Notes under the pieces: generated by a model | What the model was told of the DNA's origin: nothing | What the model saw: the letters and a program-made list of their open reading frames with translations, nothing else | Databases searched by the model: none | In this document: positions 9,467 through 18,010 of the stretch, piece by piece | Numbering within the stretch: the first letter of the stretch is position 1 | Layout of the letters: each line of letters starts with the position of its first letter | Translations under genes and position numbers: made by a program | Source: Caballeronia sp. BR00000012568055 | GTDB lineage: Bacteria; Pseudomonadota; Gammaproteobacteria; Burkholderiales; Burkholderiaceae | DNA length: 64,000 nt | NCBI RefSeq assembly: GCF_029439455.1 | Contig: NZ_JAQFVG010000358.1 | Span: 1-64,000 of the forward strand | Direction of reading: 5' to 3'

Positions 9467-9664
9467 GTCTCTTAATTGATTGCTAATTGTCAGCAAAACG
9501 GTCAGTAAGTCGGAGATAAGCGATCCGACATGGCTTGCGCGATATCTCCCATATCTACGCTCAAGAATGCCCGGCCAAGCGCCGTAAAGCCTGACGGTAC
9601 GTGAACGTGCGTTCGCGGCTGGCCGAGCGCGGACGCCGTCCGTGGGGCAAGTGAGGAGAGATCG

Positions 9665-11224
9665 ATGAAATGGTTTGACCGCCTGCCGGTGATCGGCAAG
9701 CTGCTGGTGTCCTTTGCCGTCGTGATTGTGATTACCGCGTGCGTGGGTGGCATGGGTGTGCTGTCGCTGGCGAAAATGAACGGGCTGATCGCGGAGATCG
9801 GGGATCGCCATCTGGACGGGGTGTACTGGGTCGAAGAGGTCAACAAGAACAAGCTGAACACGGACCTCGCCGCCGCGAATCTGACTTTCGCCGATGCAGC
9901 CGGCAAGTCCAAGCTCCTGTCCGATATGTCCGCGTCGCTCGATGGCATGCACCGGGCGATCGACCAGTTGCGTCCGACGATCATCTCCACCGAAGGCCAG
10001 TCGCTCTACGACAACGCGGTGAAGGCGGTCGGCGGCTGGGAGGATATCGTTCAGATGCAGATGGGCACGAAGCCGATGCCGATCGACGTCGACCAAATGG
10101 GTTTGGTTTCGCGTGCGATTGCCGCGAGCGAAACCGCGCGCGCTGCGCTCGAACGGTTCGCCAATTTCACGCGTCAGAGTGCCACGGAAGCGCGCAATCA
10201 CGCCGCTGCCGAATACGCGACGATGCGCGTGGTCATGCTCTCGCTCGTGTTCGGCGCGATGGTCGCGGGCGCGCTGCTCGCCTGGCTGATCGGCCGACGT
10301 TTGTCTACGCAACTTGGCGGCGAGCCGTCGTACGCGGCGCATATTGCCGACCGCATCGCCCATGGCGATCTGACGGCGCGCGTCGCCACGCGCCCCGGCG
10401 ATGACACCAGCATGCTCGCGAGCCTCGGCAATATGAGCGCGAAGCTGGCGGATATCGTCGGCGGCATCCGTCATTCGAGCGATTCGATCCTGAACGCGTC
10501 GCGCGAAATCGCGCAGGGCAACGTGGATCTGTCGCAGCGCACGGAGGAGCAGGCGGCGTCGCTGGAAGAAACGGCGTCGAGCATGGAGCAACTGACGGCA
10601 ACGGTGCGCCAGAACGCGCACCATGCCGATGAAGCCAGCGGTCTGGCTCGCGGCGCGTCGGATGTATCGGCGCGGGGCAGCGAACTGGTGAGCGAAGTGG
10701 CCGACAATATGCGCGAGCTGGCGGCGGGTTCGAAGCGCATGACGGACATCATTGCGGTGATCGAAGGAATTGCGTTTCAGACGAACATTCTCGCGCTCAA
10801 CGCGGCGGTCGAAGCGGCGCGCGCGGGCGAGGAAGGACGCGGTTTCGCGGTCGTAGCGGGCGAAGTGCGGGCGCTGGCGCAGCGCAGCGCGACGTCGGCG
10901 AAAGAGATTAAGGAACTGATCGAAGCGTCTACGGCGCGCGTCGGCAGCGGCGCGGCGCTTGCCGAACGCGCCGGATCGACCATGCTCGAAGTCACGCAGG
11001 CCGTGCAGCGCGTCACGGACATCATGGGACAGATTTCGACGGCATCGCACGAGCAGAGCACGGGCATCGAGCAGGTAAATCAGGCGGTCGCGCAGATGGA
11101 TCAGGTGACGCAGCAGAACGCGGCGCTGGTCGAGCAGGCGGCAGCGGCGGCCGGCGCGATGGCCGATCAGGCGGAGCAATTGAAAAGCGCCGTTGCGGTG
11201 TTCGAACTGGCGCAGACGGCGTAA
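9665..11224 (+). CDS. Methyl-accepting chemotaxis protein
   Basis: The product has 519 residues. The first membrane helix lies near residues 11-32 and is followed by a periplasmic four-helix-bundle-type sensor (about 33-190). The second helix lies near 190-212, then a HAMP region and a long cytoplasmic coiled coil. The signalling tip is present ([20 protein letters not shown], then [12 protein letters not shown]). The C-terminus lacks a CheR/CheB-tethering pentapeptide. The ligand cannot be predicted. GAGGAGAG lies five bases before the ATG. No other chemotaxis genes lie nearby, so it is an orphan receptor. Confidence 0.93.
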   Translation: MKWFDRLPVIGKLLVSFAVVIVITACVGGMGVLSLAKMNGLIAEIGDRHLDGVYWVEEVNKNKLNTDLAAANLTFADAAGKSKLLSDMSASLDGMHRAIDQLRPTIISTEGQSLYDNAVKAVGGWEDIVQMQMGTKPMPIDVDQMGLVSRAIAASETARAALERFANFTRQSATEARNHAAAEYATMRVVMLSLVFGAMVAGALLAWLIGRRLSTQLGGEPSYAAHIADRIAHGDLTARVATRPGDDTSMLASLGNMSAKLADIVGGIRHSSDSILNASREIAQGNVDLSQRTEEQAASLEETASSMEQLTATVRQNAHHADEASGLARGASDVSARGSELVSEVADNMRELAAGSKRMTDIIAVIEGIAFQTNILALNAAVEAARAGEEGRGFAVVAGEVRALAQRSATSAKEIKELIEASTARVGSGAALAERAGSTMLEVTQAVQRVTDIMGQISTASHEQSTGIEQVNQAVAQMDQVTQQNAALVEQAAAAAGAMADQAEQLKSAVAVFELAQTA

Positions 11225-11286
11225 TTTCTGATCGCTTGCCACCCCGCATCGCACTCCGTAAACTCGCGCAAATTTCCAGAAACACG

Positions 11287-11320
11287 CGCGCCGCTTTTCG
11301 ATACCTCGATGAGCGGCGCG
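11287..11320 (+). other. 9-bp hairpin in the uraA leader
   Basis: CGCGCCGCT (11287-11295) pairs perfectly with AGCGGCGCG (11312-11320). It ends 21 bases before the uraA ATG and has no T-run after it. It could terminate the chemoreceptor transcript or be part of a uraA leader; the sequence alone does not decide. Confidence 0.4.
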
Positions 11321-11341
11321 TCCACGCCGAGGAGTGCGCTC

Positions 11342-12763
11342 ATGTCCGATTCATTTTTCCCGCGCTGGCCCGTCCAGCCGGATGCTTCCGGCGGCCGCGT
11401 CGTCGCGCCTGACGAGCGCCTGCCGTGGCCGCAGATGATCGCGATGGGCGTGCAGCACGTCGTCGCGATGTTCGGCTCCACCGTGCTCGCGCCGCTCCTG
11501 ATGGGCTTCGATCCCAATCTGTGCATCTTTATGTCGGGGATCGGCACGTTGCTGTTTTTCGTGCTGGTCGGCGGGCGCGTGCCGAGTTATCTCGGATCGA
11601 GCTTTGCGTTTATCGGATTGGTGATCGCGGTGACCGGTTACGCCGGACACGGTCCGAATATGAACATTCCTGTCGCGCTGGGCGGCATCATTGCGTGCGG
11701 CGTGGCGTATCTGCTGATCGGGCTGATCGTTGCGGCGGCCGGCACGAAGTGGATCGAAACGCTGATGCCGCCGGTCGTGACCGGCGCGATTGTCTGCGTG
11801 ATCGGGCTGAATCTTGCGCCTATCGCCGTAAAAGGCGTGATGGGCAGCAATTTCGATTCGTGGATGGCGCTGGTCACGGTGCTCTCCGTCGGCGCGGTGG
11901 CGGTGTTCGCGCGCGGCATGGCGCAGCGGCTGCTGATTCTGATCGGCCTGGCGATCGCCTACGTGATTTACGCGGTGCTGACCAATGGCATGAGCATGGG
12001 CAAGCCGATCGATTTTGCGATCGTCGCGAATGCCGCGTGGTTCGGCATGCCGCATTTCACCGCGCCGGTTTTCCAGGCTCCCGCGATGGCGCTGCTCGCG
12101 CCCGTCGCGATCATTCTCGTCGCGGAAAACCTCGGCCATATCAAAGCGGTCGGCGCAATGACGGGCAAGAGCCTCGACAAGTACATCGGCCGCGCCTTTA
12201 TCGGCGATGGCATCGCCACCGTCGTATCGGGCTTTGCGGGCGGCACGGGCGTGACCACGTACGCGGAAAACATCGGCGTGATGGCCGTCACCAAGATTTA
12301 TTCGACGCTCGTGTTCGTGATCGCCGCGCTGTTTGCCATCGTGCTCGGTTTCTCGCCGAAGTTCGGCGCGCTGATCCAGACCATTCCAGGGCCGGTTTTG
12401 GGCGGTGTATCGATCGTCGTGTTCGGGTTGATCGCGGTGACGGGCGCGCGTATCTGGGTCGTCAATAAAGTGGACTTCTCGGATAACCGCAATCTGATTG
12501 TCGCGGCTGTGACGCTGGTGCTTGGCACCGGTGACTTCACGCTGAAGCTCGGCGGTTTTGCGCTCGGCGGCATCGGAACCGCTACGTTCGGCGCGCGTTC
12601 TTTTTTCTCTGCGGTTCCGGTCCGCGCGGTTCTCCCGCTGACGTGCCCCCCCCCATTTCCCGATCCATTTTTAGGAATTTCCGTGTGTCGCGCGTATGGC
12701 GTGCTCGCTACATTTAGCGCGCGGGCTTGCAGTGCCATACCTTGGTTCGAATCAATTGCTTAG
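11342..12763 (+). CDS. uraA: Uracil/xanthine permease (NCS2 family) with atypical C-terminus
   Basis: The product has 473 residues. About 14 hydrophobic segments and the NCS2 signatures are present: QHVVAMFGSTVLAPLL at the start, and the motif region LVAENLGHIKAVG with its substrate-binding Glu near the middle. It imports uracil or a related base with protons. The recognisable family sequence stops at about residue 419 (GTATFGA). The last 54 residues are unlike a permease, with three cysteines and sequence translated from a C9 tract. The end of the gene therefore appears replaced or frameshifted. The start at 11342 follows GAGGAG; an ATG 33 bp upstream is less likely. Confidence 0.82.
   Translation: MSDSFFPRWPVQPDASGGRVVAPDERLPWPQMIAMGVQHVVAMFGSTVLAPLLMGFDPNLCIFMSGIGTLLFFVLVGGRVPSYLGSSFAFIGLVIAVTGYAGHGPNMNIPVALGGIIACGVAYLLIGLIVAAAGTKWIETLMPPVVTGAIVCVIGLNLAPIAVKGVMGSNFDSWMALVTVLSVGAVAVFARGMAQRLLILIGLAIAYVIYAVLTNGMSMGKPIDFAIVANAAWFGMPHFTAPVFQAPAMALLAPVAIILVAENLGHIKAVGAMTGKSLDKYIGRAFIGDGIATVVSGFAGGTGVTTYAENIGVMAVTKIYSTLVFVIAALFAIVLGFSPKFGALIQTIPGPVLGGVSIVVFGLIAVTGARIWVVNKVDFSDNRNLIVAAVTLVLGTGDFTLKLGGFALGGIGTATFGARSFFSAVPVRAVLPLTCPPPFPDPFLGISVCRAYGVLATFSARACSAIPWFESIA
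12646..12654 (+). repeat. Homopolymeric C9 tract inside the uraA tail
   Basis: Nine consecutive C residues lie in the atypical 3' end of the uraA frame, about 205 bp upstream of the adhesin start. Such tracts slip during replication. A length change here would alter only the non-conserved tail of the permease frame. Confidence 0.7.
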
Positions 12764-12776
12764 GATGGCAAATCAA

Positions 12777-12808
12777 AGCTGCCAGTCAACAATTTTGCAT
12801 TGGCAGCT
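12777..12808 (+). other. 8-bp hairpin between uraA and the adhesin
   Basis: AGCTGCCA (12777-12784) and TGGCAGCT (12801-12808) pair perfectly around a 16-base AT-rich loop. There is no T-run. It may end uraA transcription or lie in the adhesin leader. Confidence 0.4.
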
Positions 12809-12859
12809 AAAGCTCGAATTCAACTGATATCAACTATGGATCGTGGGCAAGGAAGCAAG

Positions 12860-14650
12860 ATGAAAACGGAAGTTGCAGGAATGCAGCAGCAATCGGCTGC
12901 TGGTGGGCAAATATCGAAAAGACGCGCGTCTCTGAAGATATGGATGACGGGCATTGTGGCTTGCCTGGGAATGACGAGCGGTCTGCAAGCGAACGCTCAG
13001 ACGCTCGGTTTCGGCTCGCATGCGGATAACGTGGTGGGCGGCCAGCCAGGATCGGGCGTTGCAATCGGATTTATGGCGAACGGTGATTCGACGTCGAAGG
13101 GCGGCTCGTCGCCGGTTGCGATCGGCTCGAAGTCGAACGCGAGCGGCGCGGGCTCGCAAGTCGCCGTGGGCGACCATGCCACCGCGACCGGCATGAATTC
13201 GATCGCCATCGGCGGTCACACGTATCGCGACGGCGCCACCGCGACCGGCGATTACGCGATCACGATGGGCGCGGAGTCCGTGGCCAGCGGCACCGGCGCG
13301 CTCGCGTTCGGCGGCGACGCGTCGAAGGGCGCGGTCGCCGCTGGAAATTACGCGGTGGCTTTCGGCGCGCAGGCATTGGCGTCGGGGACGAATGCATTGG
13401 CGCTCGGCAAGGGCGCGCAGGCCGGTAACGACGGCGACGTGGCGCTTGGCGCGGGTAGCATCACGCAGGCGGCAGTCGGAACGTCGTCGGTGACGATCAA
13501 TAGCGCGACTTACGGCTTCGCCGGAACGACGCCGATCAGCACGGTGAGCATCGGCAGCGCGGGCAGTGAGCGCACGCTGACGAACGTCGCGGCGGGTCGT
13601 ATCGATTCAACCAGCACGGACGCCGTGAACGGTTCGCAACTGAACGCCTTCAACGAGGCGATGGCGCGCGCGGACGCGAAGGTGAACGCGCTCGGCTCAA
13701 GCGTGGCCAACGCGTTCGGCGGCGGCGCGGCCTTCGATCCATCGACCGGTTTGATTGGCGCGCCCGCCTTCACGGTGTATGGCCAGGCGAACGCGGATGT
13801 CGCCAGCGCGATCGCCGCGTTGCAGAGCGGCGCGCCCGTGCAGTACTCGACGGCCGCTGCGCCGACCACCGGCCTCGGCCCGAACGGCGCGCCGCAGAGC
13901 AACGACGTGACGCTGGTCGGTCCGGATGCGACATCGCCGGTCGCGCTGCACAACGTCGCTGCGGGCGTCGCCGCCACCGATGCCGTGAACGTCGCGCAAC
14001 TCAACGAAGTGGTGAACGCGGCGGTCATCAACATCGGGCCGACCGGTGATCAATGGGTCGCGAGCAATCCTGCGACGGTCACCGCGCCGTCCGCCACCGG
14101 AACCGATGCGCTCGCCGCAGGCAGCAGCAGCGTTGCATCGGGCAAGGCATCGACGGCGATTGGCACGGGCGCGGTCGCAAGCGCCGACAATTCCGTTGCG
14201 CTCGGCGCGAATTCCGTTGCGGATCAGGCGAATACGGTGTCGGTCGGGTCGGCGGGCAACGAGCGGCGCGTGACCAACGTCGCCGCGGGCACGGCCGGCA
14301 CGGACGCCGTCAACGTGAATCAGTTGAACACGGGGCTCGGCAATCTGCAGAACCAGATGAACGCGAACGTGGCGAATCTTCAGGATCAGATTTCATCGAA
14401 CCTGAAGAAGTCGTACGGCGGCACGGCTGCGGCCATCGCGATTGCCGGATTGCGTTACGACGATCGTCCCGGCAAGGTTTCAGCGGCTGCGGCAGTGGGC
14501 TACTACCACAGCCAGATGGGCCTTGCGGCGGGCGTCGGCGGTACTTCGGATGACGGTCGCTGGCGCGTCAACGGCGGCCTCACGGTCACACCGACGTTGT
14601 CATCGCCGGATGTGGGCGCGGTGGTCGGCGTATCGCATACGTTCAACTAG
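12860..14650 (+). CDS. Trimeric autotransporter adhesin (YadA-like)
   Basis: The product has 596 residues. A long signal peptide ends near QANAQ. It is followed by YadA/Hep_Hag head repeats of the form (A)xAxGxxAxAxGxxS between residues 60 and 220. Two neck/stalk motifs of the type (R)xxTNVAAGxxxTDAVN precede the C-terminal membrane anchor (LKKSYGGTAAAIAIAGL onward). The anchor forms a 12-stranded beta-barrel from three chains and exports the passenger to the cell surface. The start at 12860 follows AAGGAAG; earlier in-frame ATGs at 12836 and 12800 are less well supported. Its stop overlaps the stop of the converging antiporter gene by 8 bp. Confidence 0.93.
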   Translation: MKTEVAGMQQQSAAGGQISKRRASLKIWMTGIVACLGMTSGLQANAQTLGFGSHADNVVGGQPGSGVAIGFMANGDSTSKGGSSPVAIGSKSNASGAGSQVAVGDHATATGMNSIAIGGHTYRDGATATGDYAITMGAESVASGTGALAFGGDASKGAVAAGNYAVAFGAQALASGTNALALGKGAQAGNDGDVALGAGSITQAAVGTSSVTINSATYGFAGTTPISTVSIGSAGSERTLTNVAAGRIDSTSTDAVNGSQLNAFNEAMARADAKVNALGSSVANAFGGGAAFDPSTGLIGAPAFTVYGQANADVASAIAALQSGAPVQYSTAAAPTTGLGPNGAPQSNDVTLVGPDATSPVALHNVAAGVAATDAVNVAQLNEVVNAAVINIGPTGDQWVASNPATVTAPSATGTDALAAGSSSVASGKASTAIGTGAVASADNSVALGANSVADQANTVSVGSAGNERRVTNVAAGTAGTDAVNVNQLNTGLGNLQNQMNANVANLQDQISSNLKKSYGGTAAAIAIAGLRYDDRPGKVSAAAAVGYYHSQMGLAAGVGGTSDDGRWRVNGGLTVTPTLSSPDVGAVVGVSHTFN

Positions 14651-16313
14651 CCGCCATCCCGCGCTTGCGATTCACAATCGCCGTCTCCGAGAGATCCAGC
14701 TCGCGCATCAGCTTGTTGAGCGTTTCATCGTTGATGGTTTGCGCCGACCGCAGCCGCAGCAGTTCCGCGCGTTCGGCGCGCAGCGCAGCCATTTTCAGCC
14801 GCGTCTCGATCACTTCGCCTTTCTTCGCCGCCACGCGAGGCGCTTCGTCATCGCCCAGTTGTTCGAGGCGCTGGCGATACATGCCCATCACGCGCGCGGC
14901 GGAATCGGCGCAGCGGGCGGACGCGGCTTCGTCCATTTGCTCGATCAATTCGTCGTGTTCCTCGTCGATGGCGCGAATCGCGGCCTGCGCGGCGCGGCGT
15001 CGCGCCATGCGTTCTTCGGCGGCGTGCGGATTGCGAATCTTCGCGGTGCCGCGCATCAAAATGGGCAAGCCGATTACCGCGATCATCAGCGAAGCCAGAA
15101 TCACCGCCGATGCAATGAAAATCGCCAGATCGCGTCCTTCGAGCGGCGCGCCGTTTTCGAGCGTCACCGGCAGCGACAACACGCCCGCCAGCGTCACCGC
15201 GCCGCGCACGCCACCGATGGTCGTCAACGCGAGCGTGCGCATGCCGGGCGCAGCGCTGTCGATCCCATGCTTCGCCGCGCCTCGGCTCGCGACCCATCGC
15301 AGGCAATACACCCAGACGAAACGCAGCGCATAGAGCGCGAGCACCGTCGCCACGACATAGCCGAACAGCAAGCCGACTTGCGCGTTGCCATCGTGATGCG
15401 CCTCGATCAGCGCCTGCCCGATGATGTGCGGAAACTGCAGCCCGAGCAGAATGAACACCATGCCGTTGAAGACGAATTCGATCATCGTCCACGTGCTGGT
15501 CATGCGCACGCGCACCGCGCTCGGAATGCTGTCGCGCAGACTCTGAATATTCATCATCATCCCCGCCGATACCGCCGCCAGAATGCCCGAGCATCCCACG
15601 CGCTCCGCGACCACGTACGCGGCGAACGGAATCAGGATCGTCAGCACGACGCCCGCGGCGGGATCGTCGTCTTCGGAGAATTTGAGCAGGCGCGCGGGAA
15701 TCTCGGTGACGGCCCAACTGATCGCCGCGCCGATCACCAGGCCGCCCGCCGCGATGATGAGGAAACTGACGGTGGCATCGCGTAAAGAGAACACACCGGT
15801 CAGCGCCGCCGCGATGGCGAACTTGAGCGCCACCAGACCCGAGGCGTCGTTCATCAGCGCTTCGCCTTCGAGAATGTGCATCAGGTTGGCCGGAATGCGA
15901 TTGCGTCCGGCGATACCCGTGAGCGCCACGGCATCGGTCGGCGAAAGCACGGCGGCGAGCGCGAACGCGACGGGCAGCGGCATCGACGGAATCATGGCGT
16001 GCAGGAAGTAACCGAGCACGCCGACGGTGATGAACACCAGCCCCAATGCGAGCATAAGGATGGCGCGGCGCTGCATGTACAACTCGCGCTTCGGAATGCG
16101 CCAGCCATCCGCGAACAGCAGCGGCGGGATAAACAGCAGCATGAACAGTTCGGGATCGAAGGTGACGTGCAGGCCGAGACGCGGCCACGCCAGCACTGCG
16201 CCGATCACGATTTGTACGAGCGGAAGCGGCAATTTGACCGGAAGCAGGCTCAGGCCCAGTCCCGACAGCGCGACCGCCAGCAGCAGAATGAGGACGGTAA
16301 AGACGATTTCCAT
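14643..16313 (-). CDS. Na+/H+ antiporter, CPA1 family
   Basis: The product has 556 residues. About 12 membrane helices cover the first 410, with the conserved CPA1 motifs FIPPLLFADGWRI, LSPTDAVAL and LEGEALMNDASGLV (ion-binding Asp). The C-terminal 140 residues are soluble, charged and probably coiled-coil, a typical regulatory tail. It exchanges cytoplasmic Na+ or K+ for protons and supports pH and salt homeostasis. It converges on the adhesin gene with overlapping stops. Confidence 0.92.
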   Translation of the reverse strand: MEIVFTVLILLLAVALSGLGLSLLPVKLPLPLVQIVIGAVLAWPRLGLHVTFDPELFMLLFIPPLLFADGWRIPKRELYMQRRAILMLALGLVFITVGVLGYFLHAMIPSMPLPVAFALAAVLSPTDAVALTGIAGRNRIPANLMHILEGEALMNDASGLVALKFAIAAALTGVFSLRDATVSFLIIAAGGLVIGAAISWAVTEIPARLLKFSEDDDPAAGVVLTILIPFAAYVVAERVGCSGILAAVSAGMMMNIQSLRDSIPSAVRVRMTSTWTMIEFVFNGMVFILLGLQFPHIIGQALIEAHHDGNAQVGLLFGYVVATVLALYALRFVWVYCLRWVASRGAAKHGIDSAAPGMRTLALTTIGGVRGAVTLAGVLSLPVTLENGAPLEGRDLAIFIASAVILASLMIAVIGLPILMRGTAKIRNPHAAEERMARRRAAQAAIRAIDEEHDELIEQMDEAASARCADSAARVMGMYRQRLEQLGDDEAPRVAAKKGEVIETRLKMAALRAERAELLRLRSAQTINDETLNKLMRELDLSETAIVNRKRGMAAS

Positions 16314-16680
16314 GTGGGCGCTGTTTTGCGTGGAAGCGTTTGTGCGCTAAAGCACGACCCGGCATGACGCGCGATGGCGTCGTCTGCGGCCGGCGTCTAG
16401 CATTGTTTTGCGAAGTGAACCGAAGTTTAGCCCGTCGATGAAAATCGGGCAGATTCCTTACAAGCGATGGAAGCGCACCGAATCGGTGCATATGTCATGC
16501 GAAATCGCCGTGTGCCGGTGCATAGCGACATCGAAAAGCCGGAAAACGAGGGTGCAATGCGCGCATGGAGCTTGCTTTATGACGTACCCGGGATGCGAGA
16601 GAGTCCCGGAAGACCAACGAGGGCAGTTCTATGGAAACGGGACGTAAGGTGTCGGCGCATCGGCGAGCGGGAGCGTCGGC
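16314..16680. other. Intergenic region, no gene seen
   Basis: The 367-bp gap between the divergent antiporter and EAL genes must hold both promoters. Open frames here have no family features. No strong palindrome or terminator was found. Confidence 0.5.
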
Positions 16681-18000
16681 ATGGTGATCGCAAATCCGGA
16701 AAAATCGACGGTGACCACGCGCAGTTTCGAACTCGGCGTGATGTCGGGTCTCGACCGCTATTCCGTCGAACATGGCGGCCTCACGTTATCGAGCGTGTTT
16801 CAGCCGGTGTTCAGCTTGTCGCATATGCGCGCGGTCGGCTACGAAGGATTGCTGCGCGCCCACGATTCGCTCGACCGGCCGGTGTCGCCGCTCGATGTGT
16901 TCGGGCAGGCGTCGCGCATTGGCGAGGCGCTGGTGATCGACCGGCTGGCGCAGGCGCTGCATCTGGAAAACTTCAAGATGCTCGGCGCGCGCGATGAATG
17001 GCTGTTCCTCAACGTGCATCCCGGCGCGCTGACCGAGCCGTATCACGCGGCGGCGCTGCTGGCGAATCTCAAGCGATTGCATATCGAACCGCGGCGCGTG
17101 GTGCTCGAAGTGATGGAGCAAAGCGCCGAGGATGTCGAACGGCTCGCGCAGGCGGTTCAGCAATTCCGCGAACACGGCTTTCTGATCGCGCTGGACGATT
17201 TCGGCGCGGGGCACACGAATATCGAACGGATCTGGCAACTCGATCCGGATATCGTCAAGCTCGATCGCGTGATGCTTTCGCACGCGGGGCAGAACGTGCA
17301 CGCGCCGCTGTCGCCGCGCACGATCAAGCAGCGGCGGAATATGGAAGCGGTGCTGTCGGGCATCGTCTCGTTGCTGCATGAGGCGGGCAAGCTGGTGCTG
17401 ATCGAAGGCGTGGAGACGGAGCACGAAGCGCAACTTGCGCTGGCGAGCGGCGCGGACTTTGTGCAGGGCTTTTTCTTCGCGCGGCCGCATCCGGGACCGG
17501 CGGATGGCGTGCATGCGCAGACGGTGATCGGTGAGTTGACGGAGCGATATCGATTGCAAACGGAAGCGCGCGAGCGGCGTGTCGCGACGCGGCTTCAGCC
17601 TTATATTCGCGCGTTCGAGCGTGCGGCCGAGCGGCTGGCGGCGGGCGAGCCGCTGGAAGAGGTGTGCTGGAATTTCCTCGCGCTCGATAACGCCGCCCGC
17701 TGCTTTTTGCTCGATGCCAATGGCAAGCAGGCGGGACGCAATGTCGTGCTGCGTGCGGATCGTGCGGCGACTGAGGCGCGGTTTTTGCCGCTGGTCGATG
17801 CGCAGGGAGCGAACTGGCTGCGTCGTCCTTACTTTCGCGCCGCGCTCGGAGACCCCGAGCGCGTGCATGTTACGAAGCCTTATCTGTCGATCAATGAAGC
17901 GATGCCTTGCGTGACCTTGTCGGTGGAGACACGGCTGGATGGCAAGCGGTGTGTACTGTGTGGCGATGTGGATTGGTTTCCCGAAGAGGACATCGCATAA
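16681..18000 (+). CDS. EAL-domain c-di-GMP phosphodiesterase
   Basis: The product has 439 residues. The EAL domain (about 30-285) has the signature as YEGLLR and keeps the residues expected for activity: Asn in FLNVHP, Glu in LEVMEQ, the Asp pair in ALDDFGAGH, Lys in DIVKLDR, Glu in IEGVET and Gln in VQGFFFARP. It should hydrolyse cyclic di-GMP to pGpG. The C-terminal 130 residues (NAARCFLLDANGKQ onward) look like a PAS/Cache-type sensory fold, placed after the catalytic domain, contrary to the usual order. There is no GGDEF domain and no membrane segment. Confidence 0.9.
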   Translation: MVIANPEKSTVTTRSFELGVMSGLDRYSVEHGGLTLSSVFQPVFSLSHMRAVGYEGLLRAHDSLDRPVSPLDVFGQASRIGEALVIDRLAQALHLENFKMLGARDEWLFLNVHPGALTEPYHAAALLANLKRLHIEPRRVVLEVMEQSAEDVERLAQAVQQFREHGFLIALDDFGAGHTNIERIWQLDPDIVKLDRVMLSHAGQNVHAPLSPRTIKQRRNMEAVLSGIVSLLHEAGKLVLIEGVETEHEAQLALASGADFVQGFFFARPHPGPADGVHAQTVIGELTERYRLQTEARERRVATRLQPYIRAFERAAERLAAGEPLEEVCWNFLALDNAARCFLLDANGKQAGRNVVLRADRAATEARFLPLVDAQGANWLRRPYFRAALGDPERVHVTKPYLSINEAMPCVTLSVETRLDGKRCVLCGDVDWFPEEDIA

Positions 18001-18010
18001 CTCAATTCAC

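Noticed and set aside
9380-11254. Long open frame of 624 codons on the minus strand opposite the chemoreceptor
   Set aside because: It is a shadow of the chemoreceptor gene: Arg/His-rich composition, no family motifs, and the plus frame is clearly real.
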